64,000 nt of DNA, from NCBI GenBank assembly GCA_016713625.1, contig JADJOT010000009.1, positions 744,001-808,000 on the forward strand, in the 5' to 3' direction. A model generated the notes under the pieces. The model was not told the origin of the DNA, did no database searches, and worked only from the letters and a program-made list of their open reading frames with translations. Positions 18,442 through 28,117 of this stretch are shown here, one piece after another. Position 1 is the first letter of the stretch. Each line of letters begins with the position of its first letter. The stretch comes from Candidatus Accumulibacter affinis (GTDB lineage: Bacteria > Pseudomonadota > Gammaproteobacteria > Burkholderiales > Rhodocyclaceae). The position numbers and the translations under genes are program-made.

Positions 18442-20270
18442 ATGATCCGGCTGCTTTTCGCATCATCGAGTACCTTTGGGCCAGATGTTCCCGCGCGGCG
18501 GGGCCGGAACGGGCGTTTCTCATGGCTAGTGCGGGCTTCATGGCTGCTGCATGCCTGCCTGCTGTATTTCGTCTCCGGGTCTGTGGCCGTCGCTGCCAGC
18601 GGTGGCGATCTGCTTGGCATCGGGCAAACCGTCAACGCGCCCAGCACTACGGCAAAGCCAAAAAATGTCGCGCCGGCAACTGCCAGCGCACCCGCCAACG
18701 CCGTTTCCGGGATCCGTGCAGAGACGCCGCAGCTTCTTGACTATTCCGCGAACCTGAACAGCGATGTCTTTGGAGCCAACCTGTTTACTGGCGCTTTTGC
18801 CCGCGAAGGGGCTACGCAGTTCAATCCGGATTACGCGGTCGCGGTGGGCGATAACATTCAGGTACGCCTGTGGGGAGCTTTCGAATTCGAGTCCGTCCTT
18901 GCCGTGGACGCCAAAGGCAACATCTTTGTGCCCCACGTCGGGCCGGTACAGGTCTTGGGCGTACGCAATCAGGACTTGCAGCGGCTAATGGAATCCTCGG
19001 TAGGCCGGGTCTATCGCGCCAACGTCTATAGTTACGCGAGCCTAGCCTCAGCACAGCCGGTACGAATCTTTGTCAGCGGTTATGTCAACCGTCCTGGCCT
19101 CTATAGCGGTACGAGCATGGACAGCCTGCTGCACTACCTCGACCAGGCTGGCGGCATCGACCCGGAGCGCGGATCCTTTCTCACCGTGCAGGTCAAACGC
19201 GGTACGCTGACACGCGCGACCATGAGTCTGTACGACTTCCTGCTGGACGGGCGCATTCCGCTCATCCAGCTTTCCAGCGGCGACGTCATTTTTGTGGGCC
19301 CGCGCCAGAATACCGTCAAGGTCAGCGGTTTGACGGAAAACGCAAAACGCTTCGAGTTCACGGGCAGTACCCTTACGGTTGCCCAGGTGGTGGTCCTGGC
19401 CAAGCCTCGCGCCCAGGCGACCAACGTACGGGTCATACGCAACACGGGCCCCGTCAGAAGCACCGAATACTTTTCCTTGAGCGACGCTGCCCGTGTGGCC
19501 CTCCAGAATGGCGACGACGTCGAATTCACCTCCGACCAAAAGCCGGGCACCATCGCTGTGCGCGTCGAGGGCGAGCATGAAAGCCCTCAGGAGTACGTCT
19601 TGCCCTACGGTGCCAAACTCGGAGAGGTTCTCAGGCAAATCAGGTTCTCGGCGCGATCGGATTCGACCAGCGTCCAGCTCTTCCGTCTGAGCGTCAAGGA
19701 GCGACAGAGGCTGGCCCTGCAAACCACGCTCAAGTTTCTCGAGAATGCCGCTCTGACTGCACGCTCCGGCACCAATGAAGAGGCGCAACTGCGCAAGGAA
19801 GAGGCAGAGCTTCTTCTGCAGTGGGTCGAGCGGGCAAGAGCATCGAACCTTCCGGGCAGGTATTCATCGCCCAGGTCTCGGATTGCGACGATCTCCTGCT
19901 TGAGAACGGTGATATCCTACGCGTTCCGACAAAGGATGGCCTCGTTCTCGTAAGTGGCGAGGTCATCCTGCCCAATACCATCGCTTACGACAAGACACTG
20001 AGTGTAGCCGACTACATCAAGAATTCCGGTGGCTACACTCAGAACGCCAATGCTTCGCGCGTGATCGTTGCCCACCGTGATGGCAGCTTTGACGAGGCCA
20101 ATGCCGGAGGAGGTATCTTCAGTACTTTTGGGGGTGACCCCAGCGTACGGCCGGGCGATCATATCCTCGTTCTGCCGAGAATTGATGTAAAGTCTCGGCA
20201 GATATTCAGGGATGTGGTGGAGGCATTGTTCCGGATCGCCGTCATTGTCGGGGTGGTACATAACTTCTAG
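18442..20270 (+). CDS. kpsD: Capsule outer-membrane export protein (KpsD/Wza-like), one frame break
   Basis: Polysaccharide export protein of about 610 residues, expected to form or serve the periplasmic and outer-membrane channel. A signal sequence is near the N-terminus (WLLHACLLYFVSGSVAVAA). The Poly_export domain follows (YAVAVGDNIQVRLWGAFEFE, GNIFVPHVGPVQVLGV), then SLBB domains (VRIFVSGYVNRPGLYSG, TVKVSGLTENAKRFEF, and LVSGEVILPNTIAYDK). The frame is lost around 19840 and resumes as SIEPSGQVFIAQVSD in the frame ending at 20270, so a one-base indel near 19840 is inferred. Last of the four export genes; a 178-base gap follows. Confidence 0.88.
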
Positions 20271-20448
20271 GGCATGTTGGCCATGGAGTATTCTTTCCCG
20301 GTTGGCGGTCAGAGCATGAAATCCACTTGGGCAGGAATACTTTTCTTGGAAACGTTGGCAGGCTCCACATCCAGAGTCTGAACAGTGTTGCATCACCCGC
20401 CGCGGTCGATCGAGGTGATGCATTTGGCAATAACGGGGTCAGATACAA

Positions 20449-22537
20449 ATGAAGCTGGTACTAGCTGCAGGCTGTCCTTGCACCGGTTGGGAAATGGTCG
20501 TGTCCACTCTGAGTGACGCTGGACTGGGGCCTGCCGTCGATGCCATCGCCGGGTGGCAGAACCACCTATTGACGGAAGGTGGTGTGGCGGAGCCGCTCCA
20601 GTTGCGGCAGCCTCTGCAGCCGGATACCTCCATGCAGGAAAGACTTGCCCGGCTGCTGGACGACCAGGAAGATTGCCAGCATCTAGTGGTCAGCAAGTGC
20701 CCCTGGCTTCTTGACTTTTGGGCTGCCCGCTACCCCCAAGCGCAGTTCCTGCTTTTCTTTACCAGCGCTGAAACTGCCTTGACGCAGGCTTTGATCTGCG
20801 GCGTTGAACCGATCCAGTTTGTTGAGGACTGGAAAGCCAACATGCAGCATCTGATGCGGTTTCAGCGCCGTTATCGGCACAGATCGCTGTTACTGAGTGC
20901 CGAGGCCGCCAACCTGTACCCGCATGCGCTTGTCGAGGCGACCCACCGCATCGGGCTTTCCTTGCAATTGCCTGCGGAGTCGATAAGTCGGGAAACGCAT
21001 CCACTCCCCGAGATCGAGCGCTTCCTGGCTCATCGTGTAGTGGCTGAGGATCCGTCCATCGGTGCCCTGCAAACTGAGTTGGAAGCGAGAGCCCAGCCAT
21101 TGGGCGACTGGCTGGCTCAAGGTTTGGAAGTGCCCCTTGAGAACTTGCTCAAGTGCTACCTGCAGACGCGGCGAGATCATGAACAGCTTCGATCGCAACT
21201 GCACGATGCGCAAATCGAGCTTGAGTGCGCGGTCTTGGCGAAACAGGAGGTCGAGCAGACCCAAGCGGCGACTCGCGCGGAGTTGGATGAGTTTAAAGCC
21301 AGCACGATGCAACTTGAGCAGGCTCGCGAAAAGCTGGAAGCGACCAATCAGTCACTTGAGACAGGCAGGAAGGAAGCTCTGGCCAGGAGTGAATTGCTTG
21401 CCCAGCAACTTCAGCAGATCCCAGGAGGATCTCAAGGGCGCCCTCCTGCAGAAGCAAGCGCTGGAGCTGACCGAGAAGGCGAATGGCGTAGAGTTGCAGC
21501 AGCTAACGGCCCGCATTGCGGAGGCGGAGCAGGCTCGTAACAAACTCGAGGTCACGAATCAGTCGCTTGAAGCGGTCAGTAAAGAATCTCTGGAGGAGAA
21601 CGAGCTGCTGCTCAAGCAACTGCATGCGGTGCAGGAAGAGCTTGAGGAAATATTCCTGGCGAAGCAGGAGGTCGAGAAGACTCACCAAGCGGCTGGCGCA
21701 GAGTTACAGCAGTTGCAGGCTCGCATGATGCAGGCCGAGCAGGCTCGCGAAAAGCTGGAAGCGACCAATCAGTCACTTGAGACAGGCAGGAAGGAAGCTC
21801 TGGCCAGGAGTGAATTACTTGCCCAACAACTTCAGCAGGTGCAAGAGGAACTAAAGGGCGCCGTCCTGCAGAGGCAAGCGCTGGAGCAGACCGAGAAAGC
21901 GACCGGTGCAGAGTTGCAACAGTTGAAGGCCCGCATTGCGGAGGCGGAGCAGGCCCGGAAGAAACTCGAGGTCACGAATCAGTCGCTTGAAGCGGCCAGT
22001 AAAGAATCTCTGGGGGAGAACGAGCTGCTGCTTAAGCAACTGCACGCGGTGCAGGAAGAGCTTGAACACTACTTCCTCAAATACCAGGAAACGCTGACTC
22101 GTCAAGACTCGGTGTCGGAGGAACAAACGCCAATGCTAGAACCAACCCCCGAGGCTGCGGTTGAACGCAGACCGATCATACAGCGGAGGGGAACCGCTGC
22201 CTGGACCAACCATACGCTCATCCGAACCGTGGTCAAGCCCTTCAATCGTCCCGACAAGACGAGGGAAAAACTTCGCAGACAGATTGAGGTGCTCAATCAA
22301 TCCGGGCTATTTGACCAGAAGTGGTATCTCGCCGAAAATCCGGATGTGGCCTCCGGCAGGATCGATCCCACGGAGCACTACCTTCGCTTTGGCGCCGCCG
22401 AAGGCCGCAATCCCTCTCCTAGGTTTGACACCGTGTACTATCTTCAATCGAATCCGGACGTCGCAGAAGCCGGCGTGAACCCGCTCCTCCACTACATCGA
22501 ATTCGGCATTTCGGAAGGCAGGCAAGCATGCGGCTAG
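20449..22537 (+). CDS. Sulfotransferase-like head, coiled coil and paired LFD-W-NPDV repeats; one frame break
   Basis: A protein of about 695 residues. The first 200 residues resemble the sulfotransferase fold (LVLAAGCPCTGWEMVVSTL in place of the phosphate-binding loop; then CPWLLDFWAARYPQAQFLLF), but the loop is altered, so activity is doubtful. Then a long Gln/Glu-rich coiled coil with a repeat of 140 residues, and at the C-terminus two copies of a short motif (LFDQKWYLAENPDVASGRID and FDTVYYLQSNPDVAEAGVN, each ending in EGR) that often heads glycosyltransferases. The frame shifts near 21420; comparing the two repeat copies shows one extra base there. Stop overlaps the next gene by ten bases. 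Confidence 0.7.
21319..22073 (+). repeat. Direct repeat of about 420 bp inside the coiled-coil gene
   Basis: The segment from 21319 recurs from 21740 nearly unchanged, for example GCTCGCGAAAAGCTGGAAGC and the following 70 bases. The measured offset is 421; removing the extra base near 21421 makes it 420, that is 140 codons or 20 heptads. The second copy is partial and runs into the end of the coiled coil. Confidence 0.85.
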
Positions 22538-25497
22538 AAAACCAGGCTCCTACGACAACCGCGGAAGCAGGATCGACGGTAACCGAATCGGAGACGCCGC
22601 AGGTAATCGATACCCTCGTGCATCTTGGCGCTGGCCAATGCAGCGAGCTCGATGCCTATCTGTCTCTACAGCCGGAAAGGCTAGTCCTGGTCGAGGCTGA
22701 CCCGCAAGTCGCCGCAGCCTTGCAGGAGCGGACAGCCAAACTGCCCAATGTGCAGGTGATCTGCAATGCCGTTGCCGGCAGCGCCGGCCCGGCCGTGCTT
22801 CATCGTTACAGCCTACCCGGAACCGGCAGCCTTCACCCGGCAACCGGCCTTTTGCAACTCTTACCGGGGCTGAAACCCCTGGAAGAAATGCCGATCGAAG
22901 CGGCTGCTCCGGCGACCGTGCTTGAACCCCTGCAGTTGGCGGTACAGAGGGACAATCTGCTCGTGATTGACCTGCCTGGCGAAGAGCTGCCGGTTCTGCA
23001 GGCGCTATGGGAAGCGACACAACTACAACGGTTTAGCCAGGTGAAATTGCGTTGTGGCCGTGAGCCGCTTTACGAAGGTGCTGAATCCGCAACGCGGATC
23101 GTGCGCTGGTTGGAGGACCATGGCTTCGACTTATTGTCGGAAGATGATAGCCAGGATCCCGATTGCCCGTGCTGGACTCTGCAGCGCAATGCACTGCAAC
23201 TCTGCAACCTGGATCTGGCGCAGCAGTTGGCTGGCCTGCAGGCGCAGTTGAAGCAGTTAGACCAAACAAGCGTTGAGCAAGCCGGAAAGCTCGCCGAGCA
23301 GAAGACCCAACTGGAGCAAGCCAACTACGCGAGAGCGGCTCAGGAAAAGCTCGCTGCCGAACGGCAGGAGCAGATTCAACAGCTCACCCAGGCTCGGGAC
23401 GAGCAGGCCAAGCTGAGCGGCGAGCGCCAGGCTCAACTCGACAAGCTGCAGCAGGAACGCGATACAGCGACCAAGCAAGTCGCCGAGCAGAAAACCCAAC
23501 TGGAGCAAGCCACCCAGGCGAAAGCGGCCCAGGAAAAGCTCGCTGCCGACCGGCAGGTGCAGATTCAACAGCTCACCCAGGCTCGGGACGAGCAGGCCAA
23601 ACTGACCGGCGAGCGCCAGTCTCAACTGGACAAGCTGCAGCAGGAACGCGATGCGGCGACCAAGCAAGTCGCCGAGCAGAAGGCCCAACTGGAGCAAGCG
23701 ATCCAGGCGAAAGCGGCCCAGGAAAAGCTCGCTGCTGAACGGCAGGCCCAGATTCAACAGCTCACACAGGCTCGCGACGAGCAGGCCAAGCTCGCCGGCG
23801 AGCGCCAGGCCCAACTGGAGCAAGCCACCCAGGCGAAAGCGGCCCAGGAAAAGCTCGCTGCCGACCGGCAGGTGCAGATTCAACAGCTCACCCAGGCTCG
23901 GGACGAGCAGGCCAAGCTGAGCGGCGAGCGTCAGGCTCAACTCGACAAGCTGCAGCAGGAGCGCGACGCAGCGACCAAGCAGGTCGCCGAGCAGAAGACC
24001 CAACTGGAGCAAGCCCACCAGGCGAGAGCGGCTCAGGAAAAGCTCGCTACCGAACGGCAGGCCCAGATTCAACAGCTCACGCAGGCTCGCGACGAGCAGG
24101 CCAAGCTCGCCGGCGAGCGCCAGGCCCAACTGGAGCAAGCCAACCAGGCGAAAGCGGCCCAGGAACAGCTCGCTGCCGAACGGCAGGCGCAGATTCAACA
24201 GCTCACGCAGGCTCGCGACGAGCAGGCCAAACTGTCCGGCGAGCGCCAGGCCCAGCTCGACAAGCTGCAGCAGGAGCGCGACGCAGCGACCAAGCAAGTC
24301 GCCGAGCAGAAGGCCCAACTAGAGCAAGCCCACCAGGCGAAAGCGATCCAGGAAAAGCTCGCGGCCGAACGGCAGGCCCAGATCCAGCAGCTCACGCAGG
24401 CTCGCGACGAGCAGGCCAAACTGACCGGCGAGCGCCAGGACCAACTCGACAAGCTGCGGCAGGAACGCGACGCAGCGACCAAGCAACTCGCCGACCAGAA
24501 GACCCAACTGGAGCAAGCCAACCAGGCGACAGCTGCCCAGGAAAAGCTCGCTGCCGAACGGCAGGTGCAGATTCAACAGCTTACCCAGGCTCGCGACGAG
24601 CAGGCCAACCTGACCGACGAGCGCCAGGCCCAGCTCGACAAGCTGCAGCAGGGGCAAGACGCAGCAACCATGCAACTCGCCGACCAGAAGGCCCAACTGG
24701 AGCAAGCGATCCAGGCGAAAGCGGCCCAGGAAGAGCTCGCGGTCGAACGGCAGGTCCAGATTCAACAGCTCACGCAGGCTCGCAACGAGCAGACCAAGCT
24801 GACCGGCGAGCGCCAGGCCCAGTTCGACAAGCTGCAGCAGGAGCGCGACGCAGCGACCAAGCAACTTGTCGACCAGAAGGCCCAACTGGAGCAAGCCACC
24901 CAGGCGAGAGCGGCCCAGGAAAAGCTCGCTGCCGAACGGCAGGTGCAGATTCAACAGGTCACACAGGCTCGCGACGAGCAGGCCAAGCTGACCGGTGAGC
25001 GCCAGGCCCAACTCGACAAGCTGCAGCAGGAGCGCGACGCAGCGACCAAGCAACTCGCCGACCAGAAGGCCCAACTGGAGCAAGCCACCCAGGCGAGAGC
25101 GGCCCAGGAAAAGCTCGCTGCCGAACGGCAGGCCCAGCTCGACAAGCTGCAGCAGGGGCACGACGCAGCGATCAAGCAAGTCGCCGACCAGAAGACCCAA
25201 CTGGAGCAAGCCCACCAGGCGAAAGCGGCCCAGGACAAGCTCGCTGCCGAACGGCACGAGCAGATTCAGCAAATGGCCAAGATCCACGACCAGCAGAAAA
25301 ACCTGATCGAAACAAAGCAGAATGAAATAAGCAAATTGCTGGCATCGCTGCAGGCAGAAAACGTTCGACGTGACCAACTGGAAGCACAGGTCGCAGACAT
25401 GGATCTACGCCAGAGCCTGCTTAACGAGGAAATGCTTAAGGCTGAAGGCCAAATCGAGCTGATCAAGGATCTGCTCTTGCGCGAGTCGGGGCTATGA
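22528..25497 (+). CDS. FkbM-like methyltransferase head with giant tandem-repeat coiled coil
   Basis: A 989-residue protein without frame breaks. Residues about 28-215 look like an FkbM-type SAM methyltransferase (DTLVHLGAGQCSELDAYL, LVLVEADPQVAAALQE, NAVAGSAGPAVLHRYSLPG, LLVIDLPGEELPVLQAL), though the glycine motif is short and activity unproven. From about 235 the protein is continuous coiled coil; residues 256-885 are a tandem array with a 63-residue unit (9 heptads), followed by a diverged tail. No membrane helix. The start lies inside the previous gene and the stop overlaps the next start (ATGA at 25494). A methyltransferase joined to a long coiled coil recalls WbdD, the chain-terminating ruler of E. 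coli O9a; the analogy is inference. Confidence 0.75.
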   Translation: MRLENQAPTTTAEAGSTVTESETPQVIDTLVHLGAGQCSELDAYLSLQPERLVLVEADPQVAAALQERTAKLPNVQVICNAVAGSAGPAVLHRYSLPGTGSLHPATGLLQLLPGLKPLEEMPIEAAAPATVLEPLQLAVQRDNLLVIDLPGEELPVLQALWEATQLQRFSQVKLRCGREPLYEGAESATRIVRWLEDHGFDLLSEDDSQDPDCPCWTLQRNALQLCNLDLAQQLAGLQAQLKQLDQTSVEQAGKLAEQKTQLEQANYARAAQEKLAAERQEQIQQLTQARDEQAKLSGERQAQLDKLQQERDTATKQVAEQKTQLEQATQAKAAQEKLAADRQVQIQQLTQARDEQAKLTGERQSQLDKLQQERDAATKQVAEQKAQLEQAIQAKAAQEKLAAERQAQIQQLTQARDEQAKLAGERQAQLEQATQAKAAQEKLAADRQVQIQQLTQARDEQAKLSGERQAQLDKLQQERDAATKQVAEQKTQLEQAHQARAAQEKLATERQAQIQQLTQARDEQAKLAGERQAQLEQANQAKAAQEQLAAERQAQIQQLTQARDEQAKLSGERQAQLDKLQQERDAATKQVAEQKAQLEQAHQAKAIQEKLAAERQAQIQQLTQARDEQAKLTGERQDQLDKLRQERDAATKQLADQKTQLEQANQATAAQEKLAAERQVQIQQLTQARDEQANLTDERQAQLDKLQQGQDAATMQLADQKAQLEQAIQAKAAQEELAVERQVQIQQLTQARNEQTKLTGERQAQFDKLQQERDAATKQLVDQKAQLEQATQARAAQEKLAAERQVQIQQVTQARDEQAKLTGERQAQLDKLQQERDAATKQLADQKAQLEQATQARAAQEKLAAERQAQLDKLQQGHDAAIKQVADQKTQLEQAHQAKAAQDKLAAERHEQIQQMAKIHDQQKNLIETKQNEISKLLASLQAENVRRDQLEAQVADMDLRQSLLNEEMLKAEGQIELIKDLLLRESGL
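23293..25182 (+). repeat. In-frame tandem repeats, 189-bp unit with 126-bp short units
   Basis: The array is 1,890 bp, 630 codons, exactly 90 heptads. Units start at A-E/D-Q-K and run to K-Q-V/L. Eight units are 63 residues and three are 42 residues; the short ones lack exactly 21 residues, so the heptad register is never lost. Boundaries checked in sequence: units start at 23293, 23482 and 23671, and the array ends at 25182. Confidence 0.92.
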
Positions 25498-26993
25498 GCC
25501 AGTCAGCACACCACCTAGCCGCTGTCATCGACAAGAACAAGAAGCGCAACAAAAACAGCAGGGGGAAAAAGAACAAGCAGCGCATTTCGTCGGAGCAGTT
25601 GCCGTTTCCTATGGGTGAGCAGCCGACGGGCAGCTCGGTTGATCCGCACGACGCCTCAGCACCACATTACGCAACGGCAACGGAGGCTCGTGTTGTCCCC
25701 TACGACGAAAACCTGCTCGAACGGGCGAGGACACAGTGGCAGTTTGGCGACTGGGAGAGCCTTGCCAAGCTCGACCGCGACACGCTTCAGCACCACCCCG
25801 ACCGAGCCAGGCTCGCATTACTTGCTGCTGCGGGTCATCAACAGCAAGGCGACACAGGTACCGCGCGGCAACTAATCCGCCTGGCGCAAGACTGGGGATG
25901 TAGCAAGAGACTTGTCAGCCAAATCATGGTTGCTGGCGTCTACAATACCCTGGGCCGCGCCGCGGCATTAGCCGGTCACTCGCCTCGCATGCTGCAACAC
26001 TTCCAAGCTGCTATCGCCACCGGTGGATCTGGCGGCGACGTTCGGCTACTTAGCCAAGTACGCACTAGCCAACAGCTAGCTCAACTCGGCTTGCCTGAAG
26101 GGTTGAAGACGCCGCAATCCACATGCACCACTGTTCACGTGTCAAGGGCAGTATCGCGCGGCGAAACTGTGCAGGCCGTGGCTGAGCAACTGAGGGCACA
26201 AAGTGCTCAAGTCGCCGAAGAGATGAAAAGGCAAAGCGCCGACCTCGTCAATGTGCGCAAGGCGCTTGAGCAGACCGTCAAGAACGAAATTCTCAACGCG
26301 ACCAAGCAGATCGAAGCGTTTCTTGGCATCCAGAGCTACATCAATGGCGGTGACCTACTGCCGGACATGCACGGCTGGCCGATCAGCCCGGATTTTGCTC
26401 TCTACCTTATCGAACTACTGGAAGCCAACGACTACGACCTGGTAATCGAGTTCGGTTCCGGTACGTCCACTGTTCTTATAGCCAAGACTCTCACTAAAGC
26501 CGCTGCTCGTCGGGAAGGTAAGCTCCCCGCACGGCATGTTGCGTTTGAGCACCTTGAGGAGTATGAGCGAAAAACGTTATCTGCTCTTCGGAAAGCAGGC
26601 TTGGCTGATTCTGTGCAATTGCAACTTGCCCCACTGGAGCCTTATGCCGCTGAGAATGGAACCGTCTATCCCTATTACTCGTGCCAAGACACCCTCGCTC
26701 AACTTGCGCTGAGTATCCACCGGGATGGCTTGCGGGTGCTCGTGATGGTTGATGGACCACCAGCCGCAACGGGGAAGCATGCGCGCTACCCCGCTGTACC
26801 CCTGGTGCACGCACATTTTGTCGGTGCGCAGCTTGACGTGTTGCTTGACGACTACATCCGTGACGATGAGAGACAAATCGCGCAGCTCTGGCTGGTGGAT
26901 ATTAATAGATGGGGGCTGACTGGACGCTTGATTGAGAAGAAGATGGAGAAAGATGCGTGTTTGGTCTATGTTCGGAATGCAGGCCAATGCTGA
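25494..26993 (+). CDS. SAM-dependent methyltransferase with N-terminal helical and coiled-coil region
   Basis: A 499-residue protein. The N-terminal 60 residues are Lys-rich and disordered (KNKKRNKNSRGKKNKQR); about 75-200 is helical and TPR-like (LAKLDRDTLQHHPDRARLAL). A coiled coil (AVAEQLRAQSAQVAEEMKRQ) precedes a class I methyltransferase domain with motif I IEFGSGTSTVLIAK and a later VMVDGPPAATG. The substrate is not evident; position suggests a capsule sugar or an anchor. The start overlaps the stop of the coiled-coil gene before it (ATGA), so these three genes are one coupled block, each with a catalytic-looking head and a coiled coil. Confidence 0.75.
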   Translation: MSQSAHHLAAVIDKNKKRNKNSRGKKNKQRISSEQLPFPMGEQPTGSSVDPHDASAPHYATATEARVVPYDENLLERARTQWQFGDWESLAKLDRDTLQHHPDRARLALLAAAGHQQQGDTGTARQLIRLAQDWGCSKRLVSQIMVAGVYNTLGRAAALAGHSPRMLQHFQAAIATGGSGGDVRLLSQVRTSQQLAQLGLPEGLKTPQSTCTTVHVSRAVSRGETVQAVAEQLRAQSAQVAEEMKRQSADLVNVRKALEQTVKNEILNATKQIEAFLGIQSYINGGDLLPDMHGWPISPDFALYLIELLEANDYDLVIEFGSGTSTVLIAKTLTKAAARREGKLPARHVAFEHLEEYERKTLSALRKAGLADSVQLQLAPLEPYAAENGTVYPYYSCQDTLAQLALSIHRDGLRVLVMVDGPPAATGKHARYPAVPLVHAHFVGAQLDVLLDDYIRDDERQIAQLWLVDINRWGLTGRLIEKKMEKDACLVYVRNAGQC

Positions 26994-27115
26994 AGCCGAT
27001 CATCTCATTGCAATCTCTGGTGCGTGCCGCAATGGCCTTGAAGATTTCCGATCTAGCTAAGGGGTCTTTGATGATTTTTGACGGTCGATCATCGTGCGGA
27101 AAACCCCACCGCTTG

Positions 27116-28030
27116 ATGGATAGCATATGCCGGAGCGTTACTCGCTTTAGTATGGCGATTATGTTATTAGGCGTGGGCGCACATGCTGAGGCAGGAGAGG
27201 AAGCCAGTCCAGCGCTTCAACCGAGTCTCGGCATGCTCTTGGTTGCAGAGGATTTCGAAAGTGGTGGGTGGTCTGAGGCATTCTGGGTGAAAAACTGGTG
27301 TCGTTTCCACTACTCCTGCCAGGTCGTTCCTAGCCCCGACGGTTCTGGGAGGAGTCTACGCGTGAGATTTCGCTCTAGCGAGGTTACGGCCAACGACCGC
27401 CGAACCTGGGGCGGAGAGCTTGCCTCGCGTCACTCAATTCCCGTTAATGAGCAATGGATAGGTCTCCGCATCTACTTTTCGAGGGAAGAGTTCGGTGTCG
27501 ACAGTCAGCCCGTCATCTTATTGCAGCAGCACGATGTTCCCGACCCCGGCACCTCCGAAACCTATCGCAATCCTATCCTTGCCATCACGTATCTTCATGG
27601 AAAACTTGCGGCTAACTACAGGGGCAGCAAGGAACCTGTGACGCCACGGGCCGAGTCCGGCTGGGTGTACTCCGGCAAAGGGGGTATCGACCTGGGTTCC
27701 CCACGGTTCGACCAATGGAACGCGCTGGTAATCCACAGCCGTTGGGACGCCATAGGATCGCCAACGGGTGAGTTCAAGGGCTTGTTGGAGGTTTGGCTCA
27801 ATGGGACCCGCGTTGTTCTCGACGGTATCAATATCGGATTTAACGACGTTAACCAACCTCGGCTGAAGTTCGGGCATTATTACTACGACCACTCTTCGGA
27901 CTTCCCGCAGCGCACGACTTATTTCGATGATATAAAGGTCGTTGGTGGGCGGGGTGGTTTCTGCGACGTCGTACCTATCGGGTCCGACATGCCGTCAGGA
28001 TTGGCCTGCCACCCCGGCATCCCGCGCTAG
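27116..28030 (+). CDS. Secreted polysaccharide lyase (heparin lyase I-like)
   Basis: An exported protein of about 304 residues. I favour the ATG at 27116, which opens a signal peptide (SVTRFSMAIMLLGVGAHAEA); codons upstream to 26957 are open but give no better N-terminus. The mature part has the jelly-roll pattern of the Polysacc_lyase family: LLVAEDFESGGW, ELASRHSIPVNEQWIGLRIY, FDQWNALVIHSRW, LLEVWLNGTRVVLDG and TTYFDDIKVV. A lyase inside a capsule export locus probably trims or releases the polymer in the periplasm or outside. Substrate unknown; uronic-acid-containing polymers are usual for the family. Confidence 0.75.
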   Translation: MDSICRSVTRFSMAIMLLGVGAHAEAGEEASPALQPSLGMLLVAEDFESGGWSEAFWVKNWCRFHYSCQVVPSPDGSGRSLRVRFRSSEVTANDRRTWGGELASRHSIPVNEQWIGLRIYFSREEFGVDSQPVILLQQHDVPDPGTSETYRNPILAITYLHGKLAANYRGSKEPVTPRAESGWVYSGKGGIDLGSPRFDQWNALVIHSRWDAIGSPTGEFKGLLEVWLNGTRVVLDGINIGFNDVNQPRLKFGHYYYDHSSDFPQRTTYFDDIKVVGGRGGFCDVVPIGSDMPSGLACHPGIPR

Positions 28031-28117
28031 CCCCCAGTGGCCGATGGCGGCTGAAATAACGTAAAGTCATCTGCGCTGCCGCCAAGTCGTTCCAGAAATA
28101 TTTCGATAGCTGGTACT

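Noticed and set aside
23293..25182. Tandem repeats as a CRISPR or satellite array
   Set aside because: Units are contiguous, in frame and without unique spacers; they encode heptads of a coiled coil.
23257..25377. Two long open frames on the minus strand opposite the coiled-coil repeats, rich in Leu and Gly
   Set aside because: They are mirror images of the repeat codons (CAG/GAG reads as CTG/CTC). The plus strand has the operon, overlap and protein pattern; the reverse frames do not.
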